A stretch of DNA of 64,000 bases from Liopterus haemorrhoidalis (taxonomy: Eukaryota > Arthropoda > Insecta > Coleoptera > Dytiscidae). Below are positions 31,311-42,300 of this stretch, in pieces. Location of the stretch: the NCBI GenBank assembly GCA_963971575.1, contig OZ020624.1, positions 3,663,001-3,727,000 of the forward strand, given 5' to 3'. How positions within the stretch are numbered: position 1 is the stretch's first letter; every line of letters starts with the position of its first letter. The notes under the pieces were generated by a model. It ran no database searches and had not been told where the DNA came from. It saw nothing but the letters and a program-made list of their open reading frames with translations. A program made the translations under genes and the position numbers.

Positions 31311-32979
31311 CCAGACCCCAGTCCAGACTTGCGAGCGGATCAAGTCTGGACCCACCCTATTTGTCCGCTAGCTGGTTGCTATGATTATTGGAAGGATTTA
31401 AGTCCTCATTTTAACTAACCTACTTTAATTACGATTACGGTTTAGTATTTACATGATTTACACAGACTTACAATTATACGATGACTAAATCCAGAGAAAC
31501 ACAAATATGTACACACTAGACCCACTTTACACCAAACACTAATTTAAGCACTACATGTTTCTAAATATTGTATCTCTATTCTTTAGCTGCACACAACACT
31601 AACGTTCATACGGAATTACTTGTTACTATAACTTGACTCGACCGAACACTCTAAATGTCCCTAACCCATGATAAACAAGATCTCACTCTACTTAAAACAC
31701 GACTTAACCTTACGACGGTTTAAGCTCAACTACCCTTAAAACACGACTACCCTGAAAACCCTACATCACCCAACTGTTAAATATCAGGCGCTTTCCTTTT
31801 ACCACTTTACTTAAGAAATCTAAGCTAAGCTAAGTTAATCTAAGTTGTAAGAGCGTTCCATTTATAAGACACTGGCTAAGATAAACTAAGTTTTTTCCTC
31901 CCTCCTTTCCCTTGCTGAGACATTTGACTAACTTCTTAGCTTAGCCAAGCATTTTAACTTGTAAAAGGAAAGCAGCTATCATGGCACACCCCGGTTAATC
32001 GAGACCACATTTATTATCCATAAATTAAATTGTATAATCTCCCTAGATAAGTAACCAACTAATATTTATTTTAACAGAGATTAATAGATTTTCCTATATA
32101 GTTCTAATACTTCTAATCTAATTTATTAACAGAGTTGTCTTCCAATATTACAATTTACTATTTCCTTTTCATGTTACATTTACAAAAGTCTCAAGTTACC
32201 ATAATAAACATGTCTACCCTTATCTTGAATGCCCTTTCTAAGAAATAGATTATTTTTTATCATTTAACATTTTTAATATTTTACACTAATTGGATGATCA
32301 TACTGAATTTATTTCTGAAATAATACCAAAATTACCTCTCTTACATATTTATCCAGCATGTGCTAACTTTTCATCCTCGTAAGCAGGCCTAAACGTGACA
32401 AAAATCGCTCACGCACCATCTCTAGCCAAAACCTGCCTCAATTTTAATTAAAATAATTATTGTTTAAATTTAATGAAATTGAAATTGACAACTGTTTTGA
32501 CACAGAGGGAATACAATATATTTCTTTAAAGTTAAATTTTTAAAAAAGTTCAACATCTCTTGGTGGGTATTATTGACCCTCATCTGTTGTGAAATGTGCG
32601 GACTTGACGAGGGACAGCCCGACATTTTCCAACATTCTCGGACACTAAGGCCTTCCGTGAAGTCTCTGAGCGGCTGACGTCACAACATGTCTAGAATCAA
32701 CCCTGCACTGACACTAAGCTAGACAAGGCAATGTTACAAAATCTCTTCAAATTGAAAATGTTTTCAGGAAATAAAATATTACTTAGAAACCTAACAATAA
32801 AATACTGGAAATGTGATTTCCTATTATCAATTTAATACAGAATTTTTTTGATATTATTGTTTTGTGTTTGTAAGCGTGTTATTATTTAGTGTTAGAAGTT
32901 GCAGTTTTTTTTTTTTTGACAAGATATCGCTTTATTTTCAAACGTAGAGAATACAATTTAATGATAATATATATATGTA
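31311..32979. other. Unassigned stretch
   Basis: It includes a small inverted repeat (CCAGACTTG and CAAGTCTGG, 31326-31354) and a CTAAGCTAAGCTAAGTTAATCT repeat-like patch near 31820. A long minus-strand purine tract (about 31885-31915) could be a polypurine tract, but no LTR pair was found. No gene is recognised. Confidence 0.35.
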
Positions 32980-32981
32980 TA

Positions 32982-34507
32982 CAGTATTGGCCATAAAGAT
33001 TTTGATAATCCTATTTTATTTTTATTCTATTCAATATTTTTAAAATTAAAAAAATTTAATTCTTACCTTTAACAATCCTCTACATATATTATAGTAAAAA
33101 ATTAAATTTTAATAGTAAAATCTATTTTTTTTTATAGTATTTATTATTTTTACCTGGACATAAAGATAGCAACTACTCTTAAAAAAATCTTTTTTTTTAT
33201 TAACTAAGAAAATGAATTATTATTAACAGATCATTTTTAATATTTTGTATAGTAACCACCAGTATTTATAACTTCCCGGCATCTTTTCGCCATTGATTCT
33301 AATAATTTTGTGATCATTTCATTATCAATATTAGACCAGGCACCCTGCAAAGCTTTAAACAATTCTTCAATATTTGAATGCGTTTTGTTTCTAATCTTTC
33401 TGTTGACAATCTCCCAAAGGTTTTTTATTGGATTTAAATCGGGTGACTGTGACGGCCAAGTCATTACGTTAATTTTTGAATCCACGAACCATTTTTGTAC
33501 CAACTTCGAAGAATGTTTTGTGTCATTATCATGCTGAAAAATATGTTTTAAAGGCATGAACTCATCAGAATAAGGTTCCATAACATTTTGAAGGATGTCT
33601 ATATATTTAAATCGATCAATTATTCCTTCAATGTGGTATAGAGGACCCATACCATATCCCGAGAAACAGCCCCATACCATCACACCGCCTCCGCCATGTT
33701 TAACTATTGGCAAGGTGTATTTTAGAACTAATCTTTTATTAGCAGGCCTCATAACGTAACTTACACCATCACTTTTAAACAAATTGAACTTAGATTCATC
33801 ACTAAAAATAACTTTTTTCCATTTATCCACAGTCCAGTCAATATGATTTTTAGTAAATTCTAATCGGGCCTTCACATTCTTTTTGGATAGAAGTAGTTTT
33901 TTAGCAGGACGGCGACTAAAAAGATCCTCACTAACTAATCTTCTGCGAATAGTTCTTGTTGAGATGTTTTCTTGATCCATATGTGGCAAAAGGCCCAAAA
34001 TTTTCTCCGATGACAGAAAGGAGTTATTGGTAGATAAATAAATATTTTTTTTATCAGTTCGTTTTGTAGTTTTTCGTGGCCGTCCTGGGATTATTGAAAC
34101 TTGTAACGTACCTTCTTCTCGAAATCGTTTTATAATTCGCGACACAGTAGATTTATGAACATTTAAATTTTGTGAAATCACATTTTGCAGCAGCCCGTCT
34201 TTAAAACCAGAAATTATCAAGTTTCTAATTTCACTTGAAACAGTTTTACTACGACCCATGATTGACAAATATAAACTGAAATATTACTTGTGCACAACAT
34301 ATTATTTATGGATAAAATCTGCATATAACAAGAAAATTCAAGTAGTTGCAATATTTTTGTCCAAGCAAAAATGAAGAAATAATTTATTATTAATTTGTAA
34401 GTCAGATTATTTGACTATTAATTGATGTAGCAGACAAAATATGATTAAATTATAGAACTAAGAGTATTTATTTTCCAATATTATTATTATAATTTGAAAA
34501 ATTGAAA
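32982..34507 (-). mobile_element. Tc1-like element, copy 2 (right outer TIR lost)
   Basis: The left end CAGTATTGGCCATAAAGAT follows TA (32980-32981) but lacks about 7 bp (AGCAACT) present in copy 1. The right side matches copy 1 up to about 34507 and then stops before the outer TIR. The element cannot be mobilised as it stands even if transposase were supplied. Copy 1 is at 7472-9038. Confidence 0.9.
33237..34259 (-). CDS. Tc1 (DD34E) transposase, open frame, catalytic Glu replaced by Lys
   Basis: A 340-residue protein of normal Tc1 length. Two helix-turn-helix domains lie at about 1-110 (VISQNLNVHKSTVSRIIKRF, GRPRKTTKR, STRTIRRRLVSE). The DDE domain carries Asp154 (IFSDESKFNLF) and Asp244 (FQHDNDTKHSS), plus GGGGVMVWGCFS. 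The third acidic position, 35 residues after Asp244, should be Glu but is Lys279 (NPIKNLW; codon at 33423-33425 is AAA). The degraded sister copy still has GAA there. The protein should bind ends but not cleave. The ATG at 34259 (MGRSKTVSSE) is preferred to the upstream TTG. Confidence 0.92.
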   Translation of the reverse strand: MGRSKTVSSEIRNLIISGFKDGLLQNVISQNLNVHKSTVSRIIKRFREEGTLQVSIIPGRPRKTTKRTDKKNIYLSTNNSFLSSEKILGLLPHMDQENISTRTIRRRLVSEDLFSRRPAKKLLLSKKNVKARLEFTKNHIDWTVDKWKKVIFSDESKFNLFKSDGVSYVMRPANKRLVLKYTLPIVKHGGGGVMVWGCFSGYGMGPLYHIEGIIDRFKYIDILQNVMEPYSDEFMPLKHIFQHDNDTKHSSKLVQKWFVDSKINVMTWPSQSPDLNPIKNLWEIVNRKIRNKTHSNIEELFKALQGAWSNIDNEMITKLLESMAKRCREVINTGGYYTKY

Positions 34508-35483
34508 ACCTCCTCTTGTATCATTTTGGTAATTCTTCTAGGTTATGTAGACCAATTGTATTTATTATTGGGTTCATATGAATACTGCACTTTTCATAGA
34601 ATTTTTTTGCATTTTTTAATATATATTCTTCTATAGTTGGTTAGTTTGCAACTTCATGTATGTAAGTAATACGGTTAAATATTCTTAATTGATTTTCGTA
34701 TGATAAAAAATATTTGCTTGCGGTTTCAATGACTTTTTGACAAAAATATTAACTCTGGAATTCCCTTAATGAATGACCATTTTTTTCCCTTATCTGCTAA
34801 TACGGTTTACACTTGTATTCCCTACCATTAATATTTGTTCCCACTGAATGTATGTGTTAAAAAATAAGTTTAGTTTGTAAACTGCTGTAGATGGCGTCAC
34901 TGCCGAAATACGTATAGAGTAACATTAAACTTATAATTGTGAAACTTACCGAGCGCTTTATTTATTTATTAATCTTATATTAACTATGTTTCACTCATGT
35001 TCTAAAGATCGGATAAAGTAACAAATATAATAAATCAAAAATCATCAACAATCAGGAAAAAAAGAAACTTGTAAAAGTGACAACTATTTGGGACTGGGAA
35101 ATCAAACTTTTTTAAAGTGTGGGGGATGTGTTTTAAAATTTTATTAGTAAATATGGTGGTTTTACCGAGAATTCGAGTAGAAATTTATTATGCTACCACA
35201 AAACAAACTGATCGAATAATAACAACTTCCATATTGATTTTGTAAGAAATTAAAGGTGATATCAGTAAACAAAGACGATGTAGTATATATGCTGTGTGAT
35301 TTCATACTTTTATTTTCTTCAAAATGTCACAAAAAACGTTTAATGTGAAAATATTTCGCCTCTCAGTTTATGATTCGATTTTCTACTGCTCAGACCGATA
35401 TCGGATAGTTCGAATTCAATGGGTACCAGGATGCTGCTTGCTACACACAAGGGTTGTACATCGAAGGCAAAACATAGATGTTT
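34508..35483. other. Unassigned stretch
   Basis: AT-rich, no gene or element end recognised. Confidence 0.4.
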
Positions 35484-35740
35484 AACATCGATGTTCATAA
35501 GGGCTCACACTACGGACAAATTCATCCTTCTCTACCTCTAGATCTATGGTTCAACTCTAGCCGGTAAAATGTTACTGTACGGTCCGCTCTAACTTCATCC
35601 AACTCTATCCACTCCACCTACTTGCTGTAAACGACTGCTCACGTGTTTTACCAGTGGTCCTAAAATGTACTGACCGGTCTTGGTATAACAAGGGAATAGG
35701 TACCCACGCTACTGTGGCATTGTTATGTTAGTGTGAGTTT

Positions 35741-35880
35741 GTTTTGTCATTAAACTAGAAGATGGGTAGCTCGCTTCGCTCGGCTTCTTCTAACCAAACC
35801 CTTACTAACCTAACCTAAGATAGTGTTTTGTCATTAAACTAGAAGATGGGTAACTCGCTCCGCTCGGTTTTAGACTTTTA
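35741..35880. repeat. Direct repeat, period 84 bp
   Basis: GTTTTGTCATTAAACTAGAA followed by GATGGGTARCTCGCTYCGCTCGG-like sequence occurs at 35741 and again at 35825, with CTAACCTAACC between them. Confidence 0.85.
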
Positions 35881-36126
35881 CCAACTAAAACTAACCTAAT
35901 TATCTTGATTTTAGGCGCATAGTACTTTATTTTCCCCCATATTAGCCCAATTAAAATTGTGTATCATTGTGTATGAATTTATAAACCAGAAACCATTGTT
36001 TTAGAACCACTGATAATCCTTGAATTATTTTGTGTCTTGAGCATGCATTACACTTACGATAGTAGTAGGAGAGGGGATAGAATTGAATGAAGTTCGAGCG
36101 GACCGTAGAGTAACATTCAACCCTCT

Positions 36127-36438
36127 AGCCAAAGCAGATATTTTATTTCTACTATTTGCCGCCTTAAATTCAATCATAACTTCTCCCCATATCATCTACA
36201 TAAAATTAATATGCGAAGTAGTTTCTTTTGCACCTGTCAGAACAATGTAATTGGCGATCCCAATCATTTAATTTTTTCTTGTCCACTTTACGACCGATAT
36301 AGAAACATTTTTCTACAAAATCCTTTCGACTTGAGCATTCAATTTCTTCTTAACGTTTCGACCTTACTGGCTACTCACAATCAAAAAATTCTGGAATCTC
36401 TTTGGTATTTTATAAAAAATTCTAATATAAAAATTTGA
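36127..36438 (+). pseudogene. LINE ORF2 C-terminal end (zinc-knuckle region)
   Basis: The frame reads SRYFISTICRLKFNHNFSPY, HLHKINMRSSFFCTC, then GDPNHLIFSCPLYDRYRN and ends WYFIKNSNIKI before TGA. The C.C...H....C knuckle and the RLRFGHN-like motif place it at the C terminus of a Jockey/R1-like ORF2. This part is open, but upstream sequence is scrambled and has stops, so only the last 100 or so residues are present. Confidence 0.78.
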
Positions 36439-36457
36439 ATGTAATTTATATTTTATG

Positions 36458-36744
36458 TGCAGACACCTTTGTTTTGGACGTTTGCCATTGCTGATAGTAC
36501 TAGGCTAGAATAGTACAATATAATGAGTATTATTATCAAAAAGATATAATACTTCAAGAGTAATATAAAAAATAAATTCGGACGTTTCGGAAACAGATTG
36601 TTGAGCAATTTCCGAAAAATCCGAATTTATTTTTTATATTACTCTTGAAGTATTATATCTTTTTGATACTAATACTCATTAAATTGTACTATTCTAGCCT
36701 AGTACTATCAGCAATGGCAAACGTCCAAAACAAAGGTGTCTGCA
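36458..36744. repeat. Long near-perfect palindrome in LINE 3' region
   Basis: The left arm 36458-36593 and right arm 36609-36744 are reverse complements with only a few mismatches. The loop is about 15 nt. Outer ends are TGCAGACACCTTTG and CAAAGGTGTCTGCA. A 3' UTR segment is duplicated in inverted orientation. RNA from it would form a hairpin of about 135 bp. Confidence 0.95.
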
Positions 36745-36938
36745 TTAATATTGGACAATTGCAAAATAATTTCAAAAATATTATATTTTATGTATTGTAT
36801 ATTTTTTGTATATTTATGTGTATTTGTTTGTTATGTATATTTTATTTTATATGTAAAAAAAAAAAATCATTTTCTGGCCAATAGTCTCAGCAACTTAGGC
36901 CAAATAATAAATTAAAAAAAAAAAAAAACATCGATGTT

Positions 36939-37540
36939 AACATCGGCGCTTACTATCGATGTTTCCGATACATCGATGATTTTATTAATATTAAAAAAAG
37001 CTATTTATTTATATTATATAGGTTTTATTTAATAATGTAAAGATAAAATACGAAAAAAATAACATGTAATACACAAAAAGCATTTATTAGATTTTTAAAT
37101 AGAAATATTCTTTTTTAATAGTAATTAATTTGACAATAACATTATTATACCCAATATAATAATCCTAATTTGTACCTACTATTTTTGAATTTCTAAAATG
37201 TAATATTGCCTTTTATTATAATACTAATATAGTAATCTTAATGTTAATTTTATATTATTTAACATAAAAATAATATACTGTCATACATATTTTTTTTTAA
37301 CTTTTTTAAGTTGAAATAAAGTCTGTTCCTTTGGTTTGGGCGGAACGAGATTTTCAATTCTAGTTACTTTTACCGATTGATTGAAGCTTTTGATCATTTT
37401 GTTCAGGAAAAGCGAACTTCAATATATAAAAAAGTAGCTAATGACAACTTACAAAAATGAAAATTCCGATTGGTTCTGCCTAATCGTTTGGAATAGACTC
37501 TACGTTTGTTAAACTATTGGGCGCACGGTAACGATAGATT
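36939..37540. other. AT-rich stretch
   Basis: No gene recognised; long A and T runs. The part after about 37370 could be the decayed upstream end of the mariner fragment that follows. Confidence 0.4.
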
Positions 37541-37841
37541 TTGTATAAAAATGTACACGTAAAAACTTTGTTTGAATCGTTTGTAATTTTGGAGAAACAC
37601 ATCGAATTAATGTCTCATTGCCCGTATTCACCTGATTTATCCCCTAACGATTTTGTTTTATTCGCCAATGTCAAACAAAAAATGCATGGACAGCGATTTG
37701 CATCACCTCAAGAAGCTGTTGAAGTCTTCGAAAACCATGTTTTTGATTTCAACTTTAGAGTGAAAAAAATGTTTCGATAATTGGTTTGAACGCATGCAGA
37801 ACTGTATAAATCTTATAGGCGAATATTTTGAAAAGCGATAA
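37541..37841 (+). pseudogene. Mariner transposase C-terminal fragment
   Basis: The frame reads SHCPYSPDLSPNDFVLFANV, HGQRFASPQEAVEVFENHV, then after a frameshift CFDNWFERMQNCINLIGEYF and TAA. The SPDLSPND block contains the third catalytic Asp region of mariner transposases. The upstream DDE core is missing. It belongs to a different mariner lineage from the DD41D copies. Confidence 0.82.
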
Positions 37842-38235
37842 AACAGTTTGTTCTATATATATTTTTTTTATTAATTTTAAATTTTTATTTTATATCGTGA
37901 CTATTAATTAAGCTCTGATGAAGATTTAAATTAAATCGAAACGTAAGGGAAGTTAATAAATTTGTTTTATTTTCTGACTGGTCCGAATCTCATTACCTTC
38001 AACTATAATTACTAACTTACGGACGTTACTCATCTAATCAAAAATGTTTCTTTCTCAGTTTTTACAAAAACTTAAAAGGTATCCCTCGTATAATTTACTT
38101 GTAGTGGTCTTACACATAAGACGCGTCATTTGGAAGTAGTCACAAGTAACTTCCATCATATCATTTGTAATATTATTCTGAGCGCTTAGACCTTGAGAGT
38201 ACAAAGTACTGCATTTTCTTCAAAATTCAATTCTT
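37842..38235. other. Unassigned stretch
   Basis: A CTGATGAAG ... ATCGAAACG motif at about 37916-37942 followed by an AATAAA-like region resembles some retroelement 3' ends. No other feature is seen. Confidence 0.3.
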
Positions 38236-38276
38236 AGATGTGAATATGACAACTGTTTATTGTCATATTCACATCT
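38236..38276. repeat. 17-bp perfect hairpin abutting a MITE
   Basis: The arms 38236-38252 (AGATGTGAATATGACAA) and 38260-38276 are exact reverse complements with a 7-nt loop. The last base of the hairpin is the first base of the TAA duplication of the element at 38279. Confidence 0.92.
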
Positions 38277-38278
38277 AA

Positions 38279-39410
38279 AGTATCATTCACAGCTCATGTT
38301 TTAATAGATAGTACGTAATTCATAATGTTAATGTTAACGCATAACAATGTTAGTTCTACACAAATCCGTATAAGCATTCATAGCTCCAATTTAGTGGATA
38401 AGCGTAAGAAAATATTTAACGCATAATGTTAAAAGTTTGTATATCTCAAACTTCTGACATTAACATTAACATTAAAACACTGACAACTGTCAAAATGAAG
38501 GAATATATTATACTTGAAATTCGAATAAGACTTGTGGATGCAGCTTGTGACATAATTATTAGTAAAAATGTTGAAACTAATATTGAAAAATAGATGTGAA
38601 GTGAGAATTTTTACATATTTCGGGATTTCGCAGGTATACAGTGATACATTTCAAAATAGACGAATATATTATACAGGAAATTTTAAAAAGACTTGTGGCT
38701 GCAGTTTATGATGTACTAATTAATAAATGTGTTGAATCTAATAAAAAATTGATGTGAATTTTCACATATTTTAGTGTTTTTCAGGTATCTAGTACCCAAG
38801 TTAAAGCAGCTATATGTGTGAAACATTATTTTTTTGCGGTAATCAAGTAAAAATGAACAATATTTTGAAAATAATGTACCGTTTGTTATTCTATGTACTA
38901 AGAGCTTTTCCTTAAAATACTACATGAACTTTTAAAATAAAATATGTATTTTTTCAACAATAAAAAAATTAATCTGACAAAAATTCCTTTTGAACTATTT
39001 TGGTTTCCATCAATGTACATTATTGAGATTTTTTTCAGATTTTTAGACCAACACAAACAAAAACAAAAGTTAACTTTTTTTTGTGAAATCAAAAAGTTAG
39101 GTTAGAGTGAGTAGCTTCAGAAACATTATAGTTATTTTATTTAATAATTAGCTTAATAAATATTATTTTGGTTCTTTTTAGAAATACATTAATAAAAAAA
39201 AACAATACATATATTTATTAACAAGATATTTTTATTATAAATTGTTTAGTAATTTCTATTGCGTGTAGATGGCAGCTAGATAGATTTATCCATTAAAACA
39301 TGAGCTATGAATGGTACCAAACTGTTGTGCTTAGCCACTAACATTATCCATTAACATTATGCACTATGAATTACGCGTTGTCTATTAAAACATGAGCTGT
39401 GAATGATACT
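38279..39410. mobile_element. PIF/Harbinger-like MITE with TAA TSD, containing Helentron-like scraps
   Basis: The left end AGTATCATTCACAGCTCATG and right end CATGAGCTGTGAATGATACT are exact inverted repeats; similarity continues inward (TTTTAATAGA...GTAATTCATA). TAA flanks both sides (38276-38278 and 39411-39413). The interior contains two diverged Helentron-like hairpin ends (about 38595-38650 and 38750-38795) and a fragment of type A interior in the opposite orientation (about 38985-39055). No transposase is recognised. Confidence 0.85.
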
Positions 39411-39413
39411 TAA

Positions 39414-40320
39414 GTGTTAATGGTTTAAAATTATTCCAAACGGTTGCTTCACCGTTCCGGAAGAAATTAAAAATACGCAGGATCAATTAACAGGTCGTCG
39501 GCACTAGCACTAATAGTCCACCAGTTATTACCTGTTACCACAAGAATTATAAAACTTTTCTCTAAATAATATTCATCCAGACGCAATTTAAAGCCAGCCA
39601 CATCCCTGAATAAAATAATACAAGAATTTCTACATCATATATGGTATGTTTTTAATTTCATATTCATTTGTTTTGTTAAGCCGGAAGTAACAAAGAAATA
39701 CACATCCTGTGAAATTGTCTGTGTACACAATTACGAACGGAATATGAGAAACAGCAGTGGGCCGTAGCGTAGTCCGCCGCGATGCAATATTAAAAACATC
39801 CAGGCTCCCTCAAATAGCTCTGCGCTCAAAGAAACTTCATTACTGAATAAGAACGTACAAAAAAAACATGGATACTGAAAAAAAAGAAGACGCTAGATGT
39901 AATTTAATTACAAGGGAATTGTTGTGTGGCTCGCAGTGGCGTTATCACGTTTATAATTTTGGATATTGGACTAGGTACACTAGGTCAACGTGAACTATGG
40001 AACAACATCACATGTACCAAACTTGTAACAAGTTAGAAAATAAACTAAGTAAAACAAGGTTGCTATTTCAAGTAAAATATGGAATTTATGTCTTGTACGA
40101 AACAGTTCCATTTCACTTTTCTACATTATTTGGAACTAGTTGACTTACCGGTATCTTGTATGCTTTTCTATACCTTATGTTAATTTGGATACCTTGCATA
40201 CAAATTTGGAATTGTAGAGAATAATTGTAGATAACGTAGATATTTTCTGAATGCAGTTTGGTAAATGTAGTGCTTACCTGGAAAAAGAAACAGACAATTA
40301 GGAACAATGACAATTGATTA
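39414..40320. other. Unassigned stretch
   Basis: No recognised gene or repeat. Sequence is less simple than the neighbouring AT-rich DNA and could be unique. Confidence 0.35.
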
Positions 40321-40322
40321 TA

Positions 40323-41633
40323 CAAGGTGTCTCAAAAGAAATTTTATATTTATTTAGCTTACTGCGTGAACGCAACGTATCCGAGGGGCGCGGGGGTTAT
40401 GTCAATCGGTAGCCTGGCTCTTGGAAATTTAGTCGCTATGGAGCGTTTCTCGGGAGCAGACCGCGCGTTATGCGTGCGAGAGTTTTACAAAAACGGTGAT
40501 TCGGCGACTGTAGCGCGTAGAAAATTCTGCAGTATTCGAGGTTTTCGCCACTTAAATGATGCGCCAAGCATTCCTCTCATTCGACATTGGGTTAAAAAGT
40601 TTGAAGAGACTGGTACAACGCTGGATAAATCAAAATCCCGGCGACCTAGGTCATCAAGAACGGTAGAAAACGTGGAGAATGTTAATCAGTCTATTCGTGA
40701 CGACCCGAACCTTTCAATTCGGAAGCGCGCAAGTGCTTTGAATGTGCATAGATCATCATTACATCGCATTATGCACAAAGACCTAAAGCTGCACCCCTAC
40801 AAAATTCAATTGGTGCAAGAATTAAAGCCCCAAGATGCCAGTCAGAGGCTTAATTTCGTAAATCAGGTGATTGAGCGATTTTCAACGTTTACCAACATTT
40901 TGTTTTCGGATGAAGCTCATTTTCATCTCAATGGCCACGTAAATAAGCAGAACTGCCGCTACTGGAGTGCAACGAATCCGAAACGCAAACATCAGAAACC
41001 CCTACATTCGCCTAAAGTGACCGTATGGGCTGCGATGTCGGCGCGAGGAATTATCGGCCATTACTTTTTTGAAGACGAAAGCGGGCGTGCAGTTACAGTG
41101 AATTCAGAGCGTTATGTGGAGATGTTAGACAACTTCTTGGTACCTGAACTGCAAAACTTTCCTGGCTATAACCAAAGAACATGGTTCCAACAGGACGGAG
41201 CAACTTCACACGCGTCCAATATGTCTCTGCCACGTGGTCGTGAAATTTTCTCAGGCAAATTGATCTCCCGGAGAGGTGACATAAATTGGCCTCCACGCAG
41301 TCCAGATTTAACCCCTATGTACTTTATCCTATGGGGTTATCTTAAATCTAAAGTTTACGCCAATAAACCGACTTCACTGGTGCATTTGAAAGAAAATATC
41401 CATCACGAAATGGCAGCCATCCCTGAGTCCACCTGCCGACACGTCATAAGTAATTTTACTGTTCGATTAAATGAGTGCCGAGAACGCGAGGGTCTACATT
41501 TAGACGATATTATTTTTAAGAAATAAATCCCCAAAAAGTGTATTTTAATAATTAATAAACATTTTTTCTATATACGGCTTACTTTTTTTTTTAATCGATC
41601 CACTAAATATAAAATTTCTTTTGAGACACCTTG
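40323..41633 (+). mobile_element. DD41D mariner (rosa-like), copy 2, structurally complete
   Basis: Perfect 30-bp TIRs (CAAGGTGTCTCAAAAGAAAT...) with TA on both sides (40321-40322 and 41634-41635). Length is 1311 bp. It carries one open transposase gene. Four copies of this family occur in the window with very high similarity, so amplification was recent. Confidence 0.96.
40399..41526 (+). CDS. DD41D mariner transposase, open frame, third Asp replaced by Tyr
   Basis: A 375-residue transposase. The N-terminal helix-turn-helix part contains VREFYKNGDSATVARRKFCS and WVKKFEETGTTLDKSKS. The catalytic domain carries Asp171 (FSDEAHFHLNG) and Asp266 (FQQDGATSHAS), with HSPKVTVWAAMS between them. The third catalytic position, 42 residues after Asp266, is Tyr308 (SPDLTPMYFILWG); copies 1 and 3 have Asp there (GAC to TAC). 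It should therefore be unable to cut. The start is the first ATG (MSIGSLAL); MERFSGADR at 40438 also fits. The frame extends upstream to the TIR only through a GTG. Confidence 0.93.
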   Translation: MSIGSLALGNLVAMERFSGADRALCVREFYKNGDSATVARRKFCSIRGFRHLNDAPSIPLIRHWVKKFEETGTTLDKSKSRRPRSSRTVENVENVNQSIRDDPNLSIRKRASALNVHRSSLHRIMHKDLKLHPYKIQLVQELKPQDASQRLNFVNQVIERFSTFTNILFSDEAHFHLNGHVNKQNCRYWSATNPKRKHQKPLHSPKVTVWAAMSARGIIGHYFFEDESGRAVTVNSERYVEMLDNFLVPELQNFPGYNQRTWFQQDGATSHASNMSLPRGREIFSGKLISRRGDINWPPRSPDLTPMYFILWGYLKSKVYANKPTSLVHLKENIHHEMAAIPESTCRHVISNFTVRLNECREREGLHLDDIIFKK

Positions 41634-41635
41634 TA

Positions 41636-41852
41636 TATTTTTGAAATTAAAGATAAATAAAGGTGAAGAGTACACATTATTTGGATATATAGGAGAGTAG
41701 GGAACCGCAGCCCAGTAGGGAAAACGGCCAACTTAATCTCTATAATACAATGGCTCCCAAACTTATTTTGTCACGGAACCCCTATGCGCTGTTCAAAAAA
41801 TTACGGAACCCTTTTGATAAGAAACATTTTTGATACAACTTTAAATACAAAA

Positions 41853-41883
<31 letters not shown>

Positions 41884-42300
41884 CAAACACAAAAACATTA
41901 CATTAATGGAAACTATTTCCTTTTATAAATACGATAGAAAAGTAAGTGTTTACAAATTAGTAGTCATTTTCATTGTATCCTTAAAAATTAGAATATACAT
42001 ATTTTTTTTAAATCGTGAAATAAGCGAGCTAGATTTGCCTTTATTTTATATTTATATTTTTCATATAAAGTGTGACTCTTTGATAATACAGCTAAGTTTA
42101 AAGAGAAGCATGCCTTTGCTTTTTGGATTCTCACATTCTTTCAATATTTGGTATAATATTGGATAATCGAATGATAAATGAGGATATTCGTCATATATAC
42201 CAGACCAGAAAGTCGTTTTTTCTGGTTTTTTGCATTAATTTTTTTTTTGTATTTTACTTGAATAAATTTTTAACTATATCTTTTTTTATTATTTTACTTT
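41636..42300. other. Unassigned; hAT-like end fragment and AT dinucleotide run
   Basis: At about 41748-41815, TGGCTCCCAAACTTATTTTG and TCACGGAACCCC resemble Charlie-type hAT termini (CAGTGGTTCCCAAACTTTTT). No partner end is seen. A run of about a dozen TA dinucleotides lies at about 41858-41882. Confidence 0.45.

Larger units (their letters stand above)
35496..36926 (+). mobile_element. 5'-truncated, rearranged LINE insertion with 12-bp TSD and poly(A)
   Basis: AACATCGATGTT flanks the insertion (35484-35495 and 36927-36938), and the right copy directly follows a poly(A) run (about 36911-36926). The 3' part encodes an ORF2 C terminus. The 5' part is scrambled: a direct duplication (35741-35805 and 35825-35880) and an inverted pair (about 35553-35620 and 36070-36130). 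The TSD sequence is itself nearly palindromic, which weakens its diagnostic value slightly. Confidence 0.8.

Noticed and set aside
31885..31915. Purine-rich tract on the minus strand as an LTR polypurine tract
   Set aside because: No pair of long direct repeats, primer-binding site or gag-pol remnant could be found around it.
37912..37945. CTGATGA ... GAAAC motif resembling a hammerhead ribozyme core
   Set aside because: A 5-bp stem II can form, but I found no sequence able to form stems I and III with a cleavage site on either side.
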